Source: Bombella pollinis (GTDB taxonomy: Bacteria; Pseudomonadota; Alphaproteobacteria; Acetobacterales; Acetobacteraceae). From it: a stretch of 64,000 nucleotides of DNA. Under the pieces are notes generated by a model that saw only the letters and a program-made list of their open reading frames with translations, had not been told where the DNA came from and ran no database searches. A program made the position numbers and the translations under genes. The number at the start of each line of letters is the position of its first letter. The stretch's first letter is position 1. Location: positions 124,001 to 188,000 of the forward strand of contig NZ_JANIDX010000003.1 in assembly GCF_026385485.1 (NCBI RefSeq), in the 5' to 3' direction. Shown in pieces: positions 43,265 through 51,855 of the stretch.

Positions 43265-44098
43265 ATGGAACTCCGCACAACAATCCAAGCCATACGGCAA
43301 GCGCGTGCTGCTTTAGGGACGGTAGGTTTTGTCCCGACAATGGGTTTTTTGCATGAGGGGCATCTCTCCCTCGTTAGGCAAGCGCGGGCGGAGAATGATG
43401 CGGTGATTGTGAGCATCTTTGTCAATCCCATACAGTTTGGCTCGGCAGAGGACCTCTCAACTTACCCTCGTGCGTTAGAGCGCGATGTGGCCTTGTTACA
43501 GCAAGAAGGTGTGGCGTGTGTTTTCGCCCCTGATGTGGCAGAATTATATCCAGAAGGCTTTGTAACGCAGATGTCCCTTGGCGGTGTGGCTGCTGCATTA
43601 GAGGGCACCTCTCGCCCCGGTCATTTTGCGGGGGTCGCGATGGTGCTGACGAAGTTATTTAACATCATCCAACCACAAAGGGCCTATTTTGGGCAGAAAG
43701 ACGCGCAGCAATGTGCGGTTGTTCGCCGTTTGGTGGAGGATGTGAACAGCCCTGTAGAGATTATCACCGCCCCCACATGGCGGGAGGCAGATGGTTTGGC
43801 TGGCTCTAGCCGCAATAGCCGCTTAACGGAGGAGGACCGCAAACGTGCCCCGGCTTTGTATCGGGCTTTGTGCCATGCGCGGGACTGTGTGCGTGCTGGG
43901 GAGCATCGCCGTACTGTGTTGGAGGCGGCAATGCGCTCTGTCCTAGAGGCAGAAGGGCTGACAGACATTGATTATGCGATGATTGTAAACCCAGAGACAT
44001 TTCATACCGAGGGGGAGATTATCCCGCCTCATGCCTTGGCGTTATTAGCAGTCCGGCTAGGGGCGGTGCGTTTGATTGATAATATGCCGTTATTATGA
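43265..44098 (+). CDS. panC: Pantothenate synthetase
   Basis: Joins pantoate and beta-alanine with ATP to make pantothenate, the coenzyme A precursor. Motifs in 277 residues: VPTMGFLHEGHLSLV with the HIGH-like sequence, VSIFVNPIQFG, RPGHFAGVAMVLTKLFNI, FGQKDAQQ and SSRNSRLTEEDR. The ATG at 43265 follows a purine-rich AAGGGGATGATGAG stretch. It stands alone; panB is not in this window. Confidence 0.95.
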   Translation: MELRTTIQAIRQARAALGTVGFVPTMGFLHEGHLSLVRQARAENDAVIVSIFVNPIQFGSAEDLSTYPRALERDVALLQQEGVACVFAPDVAELYPEGFVTQMSLGGVAAALEGTSRPGHFAGVAMVLTKLFNIIQPQRAYFGQKDAQQCAVVRRLVEDVNSPVEIITAPTWREADGLAGSSRNSRLTEEDRKRAPALYRALCHARDCVRAGEHRRTVLEAAMRSVLEAEGLTDIDYAMIVNPETFHTEGEIIPPHALALLAVRLGAVRLIDNMPLL

Positions 44099-44394
44099 GG
44101 TTGATGTAGGGGATAATATTATGTTCTCCTTGCGGAGGTGATGAGGCCGTAGATGGTCCTGTATAAAATAATAGGGAGAGGGCGGAGTGCCTATAAATAG
44201 GGGTATTTTCGTCCCATTATTAAAGGAAAGGGAGAGTTTTTCAGGTAAAGAAGGGTAATAGTCAAAAACCTATGCAGTTCACTACATGCAGTCATGCCGG
44301 GAAATACGCTCCCCCCTCTAGTCAAGCGCGTAAGAAGGGCGTAGCGTAAGGGGGTATTCAGCATTGTTCATATGCTTGATAGGAGAGTTTGAGT
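44099..44394. other. Intergenic region between panC and gldA
   Basis: 296 bases with no gene. It includes A/T-rich words such as TATAAAATAATAG near 44161-44173 that could belong to a promoter, and a tail of mixed sequence up to the gldA ribosome site AGGAG. I see no recognisable riboswitch or strong hairpin. Confidence 0.45.
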
Positions 44395-45516
44395 ATGGTT
44401 AACAATATCCCACGCACCGTTGCTTCCCCTAAGAAATTTGTCATCGGTACGGGTCTGCTGGCTCAGCTACATGATGTTGTAAAGGATTTCGGCGATAATG
44501 CCTTCATCATCAGCGATGAGTTCTTCGTTGAGCGCGTGCAGAAGGAATCTGTCGCAGGGCTGGAGAAAGCAGGGCTGAAGGGGAAGGCCGAGAAGTTTAA
44601 TCGCGAATGTACAGATGCCGAGATTAAACGTCTGGGTGAGCTAGCCAAAAAGCAGGGTGCGAATGTCATCGTGGGTATTGGTGGTGGTAAAACACTCGAT
44701 ACCAGTAAGGCTGTGGCACATTACTACAAACTGCCTATCATCCTGTACCCGACCATTGCATCTACCGATGCCCCCTGTATCGCTCTGGCAGTGATTTATA
44801 CTGAGTCCGGTGAGTTTGACCGTTATCTCTTCCTGCCGCAGAATCCTGATGTTGTGGTGGCTGATACAAGTGTGATCGCTGGTGCACCGGTACGCTTCTT
44901 CGCTGCGGGGATTGGTGATGCGCTCTCTACCTATTTTGAGGCACGGGCTTGCCATCAGGCTGATGGGATGAACCTTTCTTGTAAGCGTCCGTCCCGTACA
45001 GGGTTGGGCCTAGCACGCATGTGTTACGACCTTGTCTGTAAGAATGTGGATCTCGCTATGGATGCCGTCCGCAATAAAGTGCCGACCCGCGCTTTGGAGG
45101 AGATGGTCGAGGCGACTATCTATCTTAGTGGGACCGGGGCGGAGACAGGCGGCCTTGCCGCAGCCCATGCGGTGCATAACGGTATGACCGCGATTGAGGA
45201 CCTCCACCACGCTCAGCATGGTGAAAAAGTGGTCTTTGGTTTGATGACCCAGCTCGTCCTTGAGAATGCGCCGAAGGAAGAGATTGAGGAAGTCTTGCGT
45301 GTCGTGCGGGTTGCTGGCCTGCCCATGACGCTGAAGGAACTTGGCGTAAAAGAGTTTGTTGAGGCAGATTGGCGCAAAGTTGCTGAAATCGCTTGCGATA
45401 AGAACGACACAATGGGGAACCTACCCTTTAAGGTGACGCCAGATGATGTGTATCACGCTATGGTAGCGGCTAATGCGTTAGGTGAGCGTTATCGCGCAGA
45501 GCATCAGGGCAAATAA
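44395..45516 (+). CDS. gldA: Glycerol dehydrogenase, GldA-like
   Basis: Metal-dependent polyol dehydrogenase of the iron-containing alcohol dehydrogenase superfamily, oxidising glycerol to dihydroxyacetone with NAD. Motifs: GIGGGKTLDTSKAVAHY for NAD binding (about residue 95), IASTDAPCIALAVIYTESGEF, FFAAGIGDALSTYFEAR with the metal-binding Asp, and the His ligands in AAHAVHNGM and HHAQHGEKV. 373 residues from the ATG at 44395, with GGAG nine bases upstream; a TTG two codons earlier is less likely. Single-gene transcript with its own terminator. Confidence 0.92.
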   Translation: MVNNIPRTVASPKKFVIGTGLLAQLHDVVKDFGDNAFIISDEFFVERVQKESVAGLEKAGLKGKAEKFNRECTDAEIKRLGELAKKQGANVIVGIGGGKTLDTSKAVAHYYKLPIILYPTIASTDAPCIALAVIYTESGEFDRYLFLPQNPDVVVADTSVIAGAPVRFFAAGIGDALSTYFEARACHQADGMNLSCKRPSRTGLGLARMCYDLVCKNVDLAMDAVRNKVPTRALEEMVEATIYLSGTGAETGGLAAAHAVHNGMTAIEDLHHAQHGEKVVFGLMTQLVLENAPKEEIEEVLRVVRVAGLPMTLKELGVKEFVEADWRKVAEIACDKNDTMGNLPFKVTPDDVYHAMVAANALGERYRAEHQGK

Positions 45517-45558
45517 GGCTCTGCTCTATAAAGGGGGGTAGTTTTCCACCCTCCTTGC

Positions 45559-45594
45559 AAAAAGGCCCGGGGATAGATGCTCCGGGCTTTTTTT
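45559..45594 (+). terminator. Terminator after gldA
   Basis: Stem GGCCCGG/CCGGGC with an A-run before and TTTTTTT after it. Because both arms carry A and T runs, it may also stop the convergent chemoreceptor transcript, which ends at 45622. Confidence 0.88.
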
Positions 45595-45621
45595 ATATGG
45601 GTATGTATATGGTGTGTTAGG

Positions 45622-47127
45622 TTAGTTCTGTAGGGTGAACTCCCCTAGTAGGTGGCGGAGCTGGCGTGTACGCTGGGCCATATTGGCAGTTGCGGCGGAT
45701 GTCTCCTCCACCATGGCGGCATTTTCCCGCGTGCCTTGGTCGATGGTGGCAATGGCACTATTTACATCCTTCAAAGCGGAGGCTTGCTCGGATGTAGCTT
45801 TAGTAATTTCTTGGAGATGTGAGTTAATGTTCGCCACGTTGGAGATGATAGTACCCACGGCATTACTGGCATCCTTCATAATACTGGAGCCTGCGGTGAC
45901 GTGGTTTTGGGATGTGCTGATAAGTTCTTTCACTTCTTCAGAGGCGTTACCGACACGGTTGGCTAATTTACGGATTTCTTGGGCAAGCACGCGGAAGCCG
46001 CTGCCCGCCTCTCCTGCATGAGCCGCCTCTACCCCTGTATTGAGGGCAAGGAGGTTGGTTTGGGTAGCAATATTAGAGATCACATTGGTGATTTTATTCA
46101 CCGCTTCGGCAGAGCGTTCGATTCCTTTCATTGCCTCATGGGCTCGGTGAATCATCGTGCCGAAATGTTCTGTGGCAGTTTGGCAGTCCTTCACAAAGTG
46201 ATTAGCTTCTAACACGCGGGCGGCGGTGGATGACACAGTTGCGGTGATTTGCTCCACTGCGGCGGCTGTTTTCTCGACAGATGCCGCTTGTTTTTCAGTC
46301 CGGCGAGCAAGGTCGCGGGCAGCACTATTTATCTCATCGGCTGTATTATCAATGCTGCCAGTTGTTTCCTTAATGATATTGAGGGTTTGGCATAATGTAG
46401 CGATGGCGTGATTGAGGTCATCGCGCATGGGGAGATAGGTTGTGGGGAGGTCACCTTCCACAGAGAGGGAGAGGTTTTTATCGGCTAATGCGTTGATGAT
46501 ATGGCCGAAGCTTTGAGTGACGAACTGACGCTCTTGCTCAATAGCGTTATCAAGCTTTGCCATTTCTTCTTTATTGCTCCTCTTAGTCTCCTCAATATAG
46601 ATAGAGATAGTGAGGTCCACATCTAAAAAGACTGCTTTTAAGAGGCAGGCGAAAGAAGATGCAAGCTCCCGTAGGGGGAGTTTTGGCGGTAAGAAAGGGA
46701 CAGCAGGGACAAGTTGTGCGGTAACATCTTGGATAATGTGGCTTAAAATAACGGCATAGCCCCCAATATACCAACGGGGCTCTAACCCAATGCGGGCATG
46801 GGTTTTACCAACACGCCGGACTGTATCGGCAAATTGTGTCCCAAAATTAGCCAGAGCAATATGACGCCAATAGCCAAGTTGTGCCTGTTTGGCCTGTTGC
46901 ATATGTTGTTTAGAAGAGAAGAATATTTTTGTTTTTGGCTCTTTAGCAACAAGGTCGTAAAAAATATCCAACGCATGAGGGATGGCTTTGGTAATATAAG
47001 GCTCAATCCGCCGGATTATTTGGCATTCTTTTTCAGTAAGACCAAGAAAATGAAGGCGAGACGGTAGGTTCACAGAATCATCAAGAGGTTTATTGTCGTG
47101 AGTGATGGCGGTTGAGATTGTTGGCAT
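45622..47127 (-). CDS. Globin-coupled methyl-accepting chemotaxis-type sensor
   Basis: Soluble sensor of 501 residues. The N-terminal 180 residues are a protoglobin/globin-coupled sensor domain; His110 in GKTHARIGLEPRWYIGGY is the expected haem-binding residue. A HAMP-like link (LSVEGDLPTTYLPMRDDL) leads to a methyl-accepting signalling domain with the tip NIATQTNLLALN and VEAAHAGEAGSGFRVLAQE. There is no membrane helix and no C-terminal CheR-binding pentapeptide. The family senses oxygen or other gases. No che or flagellar gene lies in this window, so its output is unknown. ATG at 47127 follows GGAGTGTTTC; an in-frame TTG four codons earlier is less likely. Confidence 0.9.
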   Translation of the reverse strand: MPTISTAITHDNKPLDDSVNLPSRLHFLGLTEKECQIIRRIEPYITKAIPHALDIFYDLVAKEPKTKIFFSSKQHMQQAKQAQLGYWRHIALANFGTQFADTVRRVGKTHARIGLEPRWYIGGYAVILSHIIQDVTAQLVPAVPFLPPKLPLRELASSFACLLKAVFLDVDLTISIYIEETKRSNKEEMAKLDNAIEQERQFVTQSFGHIINALADKNLSLSVEGDLPTTYLPMRDDLNHAIATLCQTLNIIKETTGSIDNTADEINSAARDLARRTEKQAASVEKTAAAVEQITATVSSTAARVLEANHFVKDCQTATEHFGTMIHRAHEAMKGIERSAEAVNKITNVISNIATQTNLLALNTGVEAAHAGEAGSGFRVLAQEIRKLANRVGNASEEVKELISTSQNHVTAGSSIMKDASNAVGTIISNVANINSHLQEITKATSEQASALKDVNSAIATIDQGTRENAAMVEETSAATANMAQRTRQLRHLLGEFTLQN

Positions 47128-47458
47128 GAAACACTCCAAGCGTTCTTTACAGCTTTGGAGGGGAATATGAATGAATAAGATTTTTTTGAAAGTATTTTTT
47201 GATGGTATAGGATATTTTCAGATTAAATGAAGTTATTTATTAATATTTTTGGAATTATTACCTAACAATTAACAATAAGATTATTATATATATGTGATAA
47301 AATACATTTATTTTTCTATGATCTACTTCATAGTGATGGCGGCGTGAAAGGGGGAGGGGCCTTTTGGGTATAATGCCCTTTCTATGAGCGTAGGGGCTGT
47401 GCTGGGTGGTAGCAATTTGGTAAAATGAGGTTGGCAATTTTTTATCCAGGAGGGCGTT
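47128..47458. other. AT-rich intergenic region before the acidic hypothetical
   Basis: 331 bases without a credible gene, dominated by A and T between about 47160 and 47330. It should hold promoters for the divergent sensor and the 171-residue protein. No strong hairpin seen. Confidence 0.5.
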
Positions 47459-47974
47459 ATGGCCACAACTGCCAAAATTACTATTACGCTTGATCGTTCT
47501 AAGATGTTGAATTTTAACTCATCTATGTATGGGCCAGAGTTTCTTGAGCGTGTTTTGGAGGCTGTCCGCACGGTGGTCCCAGACATTTATCAGCTCCAAG
47601 CCAATTTCGGGTCTGACCTTGCTACAGTTGAGGTTTTGACAACGGAAGATGTGGAGGAGTTCCCCAATATTACGGAGATTTATTCCGTCATTAAGCAGAC
47701 TTTTAAAGAGTGGAACCACGCTGTCCGACAAATTGATGACGAAAAATTAGAGAAGTTCCCCTTCCAAAAGGGACAAATACTTAAAAAGACAGAGGAGCAT
47801 CGTGGGGAAGGCGAAGCGAGTGATCGCTTTATCGTCACGCATGTTCATTATGATAATGATGGTTTTGTGGTTTATGAGATTGAGAAGCTCGACCATGATG
47901 GGAAGTCTATCTCCGATAGCTTGGAGAAAGTTTCTCTTGAGCATTTAGAAGAAATTTTTACAGCGGCGGAGTAA
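47459..47974 (+). CDS. Acidic soluble hypothetical protein
   Basis: I do not recognise a family. The protein has 171 residues, no signal peptide and no membrane segment, and many Asp and Glu residues. Visible parts are an N-terminal strand AKITITLDRSKML, a helix FLERVLEAVRTVV, a middle part rich in Lys and Glu, and a C-terminal helix SLEHLEEIFTAAE. The start ATG has a very strong ribosome site (CCAGGAGGGCGTT), which suggests high expression. It is flanked by an AT-rich gap and the AspT-like exchanger gene 58 bases downstream. Confidence 0.7.
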   Translation: MATTAKITITLDRSKMLNFNSSMYGPEFLERVLEAVRTVVPDIYQLQANFGSDLATVEVLTTEDVEEFPNITEIYSVIKQTFKEWNHAVRQIDDEKLEKFPFQKGQILKKTEEHRGEGEASDRFIVTHVHYDNDGFVVYEIEKLDHDGKSISDSLEKVSLEHLEEIFTAAE

Positions 47975-48032
47975 CGACGCCAAGGGGGTAGTGCTATGCC
48001 CCCTATTAAGCCGATGAGGAAAAGGGTTTAGG

Positions 48033-49250
48033 ATGTTGCATTTTATAGCCTCTGGGCTTTCGCATTTATTTGCTGAAAGCCCGGAGCTGGCCTTTTTCCT
48101 CTCTATCGGGTTGGGGTATTTGGTAGGGCGTATAAAGGTCGGAGCCTTCCAGCTTGGTGGGGTGGCAGGGTCTTTATTAGTCGCAGTTTTGCTCAGTCAA
48201 TATGGTGTGCAGATTAGCTCCAACCTTAAAACGGTCCTTTTTGTCTTGTTCATCTATGCGGTGGGCTATCGCAGCGGGCCGGGTTTTTTCCGCTCTTTAG
48301 GGCGGCAATCCTGTAAGGAAATCGCCTTAGCGGTGATTATGGCCATGAGCGGCCTTGGCACGGTTGTTATCCTAGGCCGGTTATTTCATTTAGATAAAGG
48401 GATGGCTGCGGGCTTAGCGGCTGGGGGATTGACCCAATCTGCGATGATTGGCACCGCAGGATCGGCCTTAGAAAAGTTAGGTCTGCCTTTAGCGCAAGTA
48501 CAGCAATTACAAGGTAATGTCGCCATTGGTTATGCGGTGACCTACATTTTTGGCTCTATCGGCACAATCATTTTTTGTGTGAATATTCTGCCCTTTTGCA
48601 TGGGCCGGTCTTTAGCGGAGGATGCGCGTAATACAGGGCTTACCCCTACTGAGGATGCTTTGCTAGGAACGTCAAAACATTCAGCCATCCCGCCGGTTAT
48701 TCTGCCAGTGGGGACGGACCTTGTTTATAATATGTTCGGCGTTGCAGCGGGATTGTTGCTGGGATTGGTGGTGGTTCATTGGGGGGATATTCCCCTTACA
48801 TTAGGGAGCGGGGGCGGAGCGTTGCTCTCTGGCTTGGTGTTTGGCTGGTGGCAAGGGCGGCACCCTCATTATGGGGCTATGCCCTCATCGGTTTGTGCCT
48901 TTTGGAGCATGTTTGGCTTAGCGGGGTTTGTGGCAGTGATGGGCCTGCAAACTGGGCAACGCGCCGTAGCAGTGATTGCAGAGCATGGGGTTATGTTGCT
49001 GTTATTAGGGGGGCTGGTAACGCTTATCCCCCTCATGATTACGGCATTGATTGGCTATTTTGTATTAGGCTATCGCAATGTGGCTCTCTTTGCCGGGGCT
49101 TTAGCGGGGACGCGTAGTTCTAACCCTGCTTTTGGGGAGATTTTAGCCAAAGCGGGTCATAGTAGCCCTACAATTCCGTTTGCGATTACATATGCACTTG
49201 CCAATGTATTACTCACATTGCTGGGCCCGCTCATCGTGGCCCTTGTGTAG
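48033..49250 (+). CDS. AspT/YidE-family exchanger without RCK domains
   Basis: Integral membrane protein of 405 residues with two blocks of about five helices each, matching the duplicated architecture of aspartate:alanine exchangers. Landmarks are GYLVGRIKVGAFQLGGV, AGLAAGGLTQSAMIGTA and, in the second half, AGALAGTRSSNPAFGEIL. The hydrophilic loop between the halves is only about 40 residues, whereas AspT-type exchangers carry a long loop with RCK_C domains. It is followed 15 bases later by an exported asparaginase, which fits a role in aspartate exchange; the substrate is inferred. Confidence 0.82.
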   Translation: MLHFIASGLSHLFAESPELAFFLSIGLGYLVGRIKVGAFQLGGVAGSLLVAVLLSQYGVQISSNLKTVLFVLFIYAVGYRSGPGFFRSLGRQSCKEIALAVIMAMSGLGTVVILGRLFHLDKGMAAGLAAGGLTQSAMIGTAGSALEKLGLPLAQVQQLQGNVAIGYAVTYIFGSIGTIIFCVNILPFCMGRSLAEDARNTGLTPTEDALLGTSKHSAIPPVILPVGTDLVYNMFGVAAGLLLGLVVVHWGDIPLTLGSGGGALLSGLVFGWWQGRHPHYGAMPSSVCAFWSMFGLAGFVAVMGLQTGQRAVAVIAEHGVMLLLLGGLVTLIPLMITALIGYFVLGYRNVALFAGALAGTRSSNPAFGEILAKAGHSSPTIPFAITYALANVLLTLLGPLIVALV

Positions 49251-49265
49251 GGGAGGTGCGTGTTG

Positions 49266-50378
49266 ATGATGAAGGGGGCTATGGGGATGAAAGCTTACAT
49301 AAGGGCAGTTTTTATGGTGTTGACGATGTTACCTTGGGGGACAAGCCTTATGGCGGCCGCTCCTGCGTCTGGCGGGGGAAGCACAGGGCAGGGGCCCTTA
49401 CCGCGTGTTCTTATCTTAGCCACAGGGGGCACGATTGCGGGCAAGGCTGACCCACGCTCGGCCATTGGTTATGATGCCGGGACGGCAACAGGCCAGCAAC
49501 TCATCGCGAACGTGCCGGGGCTGGACAAGCTTGCGCATCTTCAGGTGGAGCAAATTGCTAATATTCCCTCGCAGGATATGAATCATACGGTCTGGTTCCG
49601 TCTCGCAGAGCGGATTAATGCCGCCTTTGCTCATCATGAGGCGGATGCGGTGGTTATCACCCACGGCACGGATACGATGGAGGAGACGGCCTTCTTCCTC
49701 GATACTGTGTTGCATCATGAGCAAGCTGTGGTGATGACAGGTTCTATGCGTCCTGGCTCAGCCATTAGTGCGGATGGTCCGGCGAATATTTACGAGGCTG
49801 TGCAGGTCGCTACCCATCCCCACGCACGTGGGCGGGGTGTGTTGGTGGTGCTGAATGATACAATCCATGCGGCCCATTGGGTGAGTAAGGCTGATAGCAC
49901 AGCGTTGCAAACCTTTACCTCCCGTCATGCAGGGCCTGTTGGGATTGTGGACCCGGCAGCGGTGCGTTTTTTTGCCCCACCGCGCTCGCGTTTGGCGATG
50001 GCACTCCCCAAAGAGCAGAGCTTGCCAGCTGTTGATGTGATTTACGCTCATGCGGATATGGATGGACGGCAGATTGATGAATCCATTCGTGCAGGGGTAA
50101 AAGGGCTTGTGATTGCCGGGATGGGCGATGGCAATGTCTCTGCCTCGGCTATGAAAGCACTGGACCGTGCCGTAGCAGCGGGGCTTGTGGTTGTGCGCTC
50201 TAGCCATGTGGGGGATGGGTTTGTTAACCGGAATGTAGAGGTTGATGATAATGCGCATCATTTTGTGGCATCATATGACCTAAACCCCCAAAAGGCTCGG
50301 ATATTGCTCCAACTTCTCTTAGCGGCAGATGTGCGGGATGTTGGAGATGTGCAACAGGCTTTTGCTTTCGGGTATTGA
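49266..50378 (+). CDS. ansB: Type II (exported) L-asparaginase
   Basis: Hydrolyses asparagine to aspartate and ammonia in the periplasm. A signal peptide ends near LMAAA-PA. The two catalytic threonine motifs are visible as ILATGGTIAG and VVITHGTDTMEETA, and GSMRPGSAISADGPANIYEA and AGMGDGNVS also match. 370 residues from the ATG at 49266, with GGGAGG upstream; earlier GTG/TTG codons and several later ATGs are possible starts. It lies right after the AspT-like exchanger gene, suggesting one operon. Confidence 0.92.
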   Translation: MMKGAMGMKAYIRAVFMVLTMLPWGTSLMAAAPASGGGSTGQGPLPRVLILATGGTIAGKADPRSAIGYDAGTATGQQLIANVPGLDKLAHLQVEQIANIPSQDMNHTVWFRLAERINAAFAHHEADAVVITHGTDTMEETAFFLDTVLHHEQAVVMTGSMRPGSAISADGPANIYEAVQVATHPHARGRGVLVVLNDTIHAAHWVSKADSTALQTFTSRHAGPVGIVDPAAVRFFAPPRSRLAMALPKEQSLPAVDVIYAHADMDGRQIDESIRAGVKGLVIAGMGDGNVSASAMKALDRAVAAGLVVVRSSHVGDGFVNRNVEVDDNAHHFVASYDLNPQKARILLQLLLAADVRDVGDVQQAFAFGY

Positions 50379-50462
50379 GAAGCAGCCCTGCATCTTCATC
50401 AGTTTATAAGCCGGAGCCTTCCGCGGTAGGGTGGCGAATATTTTAGATGAGGAGGGCAGGGC

Positions 50463-51686
50463 ATGAGCATCAAAGCAAAGGTGTCACAAAGGAGGGCGCG
50501 GCATATGTGCTTAACCCGGCGTGGTGTGTTGAGTGGCCTTGTGGGTTTAGCGGCTACCCCCATTGCAGGGCGGGCCATCGGGCCGATTGCCTCTGGGCTG
50601 AGTGTGACGAGCATGCCCCCGCGCCCGTGGGGGGCAGAGGCTCCGCCGGTTAATCTGCCTGACCCCGATATATTAGTTTTGGACCCCGCCTTTGGGCAGG
50701 TGAATTACGGCAACGCCCCTTTACAGCGTGTATGGCAAGGGGCTGGCTGGTTGGAGGGGCCAGCATGGTGTACGGTTGGGCGGTTCCTCCTACTTAGTGA
50801 TACGCTTGCAAGCCGGCAATATCGGTATGATCCAGAGGATGGGCCGCAAGGGCATATCAGCGTGTATCGCCGGGAGAGCTATAATGCTAATGGCAATACA
50901 TTTGATGAAGAAGGCCGGTTAATTACCTGCGAGCATGGGATGCGCCGTGTTATCCGTTGGGAGCATGATGGCAGAGCAAGCGTCTTGGCCGACCGGTATC
51001 GCGGTAAGCCGCTTAACTCTCCTAATGATGTTGTTGTAGCCCCTGATGGGAGCATCTGGTTTACCGACCCCGGCTATGGGGATGGTGTGGTAGAAGGCCA
51101 TGCTGATGCGGAGGGGCCAGCAAACCCTCATCGGCATCTGAATCCTTATTTGGATGCTGAGCTGACAAGCCAATATGGCGGGTTGCAGCGGCAGGAGGAC
51201 CATACATTCCGCATTGATGGGCAGACAGGCAAGATAGAGGCTGTACTATCCCAAAAGGATGTTGCTGGCCCTAATGGGCTTTGCTTCTCACCTGATGGCA
51301 CAAAGCTTTATGTGGTTTCATCAGGTGTTGCTTTGGGTGCGCAACCGCCCTTGCCAGACCACAGCATCCATGTGTTCGATATAAAGCAGGGCCGCCCGGT
51401 AAATGGACGGATTTTTACGGATTTCACCGTAGCAGGCCATCCGATGCGCCCTGATGGTCTCCGTGCCGATGTGGAGGGTAATCTTTGGTGCGGGGCATGG
51501 GGGCCGTTAGGGCTGTGCGGTGTGCTGATTTATAACCCAGAAGGAAAGATGATAGGCCGTATTCGTTTGCCCATTGGCTGCTCCAACCTCACTTTTGGTG
51601 GGCCGAAACGGAATATCCTATATATGTGCTGTGGCACGGCCCTCTTTAGCCTCGTGACGGCAACTCAAGGGGCAGGGTATTGCTAA
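50463..51686 (+). CDS. Exported SMP-30/gluconolactonase-like protein
   Basis: A beta-propeller hydrolase-like protein of 407 residues. The N terminus has CLTRRGVLSGLVGLAA with arginines 19 and 20, a probable Tat signal, so the protein should act in the periplasm. Propeller landmarks are WLEGPAW, NGNTFDEEGRLITCEHG, LNSPNDVVVAPDGSIWFTDPGYG, GPNGLCFSPDG and RPDGLRADVEGNLW, with the usual Glu, Asn and Asp metal ligands. Hydrolysis of glucono-lactone made by periplasmic glucose oxidation is a fitting role, but not shown. Start at 50463 and a second ATG at 50505 both have good ribosome sites. Confidence 0.85.
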   Translation: MSIKAKVSQRRARHMCLTRRGVLSGLVGLAATPIAGRAIGPIASGLSVTSMPPRPWGAEAPPVNLPDPDILVLDPAFGQVNYGNAPLQRVWQGAGWLEGPAWCTVGRFLLLSDTLASRQYRYDPEDGPQGHISVYRRESYNANGNTFDEEGRLITCEHGMRRVIRWEHDGRASVLADRYRGKPLNSPNDVVVAPDGSIWFTDPGYGDGVVEGHADAEGPANPHRHLNPYLDAELTSQYGGLQRQEDHTFRIDGQTGKIEAVLSQKDVAGPNGLCFSPDGTKLYVVSSGVALGAQPPLPDHSIHVFDIKQGRPVNGRIFTDFTVAGHPMRPDGLRADVEGNLWCGAWGPLGLCGVLIYNPEGKMIGRIRLPIGCSNLTFGGPKRNILYMCCGTALFSLVTATQGAGYC

Positions 51687-51855
51687 TGCTTTTTCCCATG
51701 CCCCATGTGTCCCACGCTCCAACGGAGTTACTCACAATTTTGGCGGATGAAATGGTGGATGATGTGGGGATGAGGCTGTGGATAGGTGGGGAGAAGCATA
51801 TGTGTCATACTCTGTACATGACGTTACTTCTTAGAGAGGATAGGGAGTGACAATA

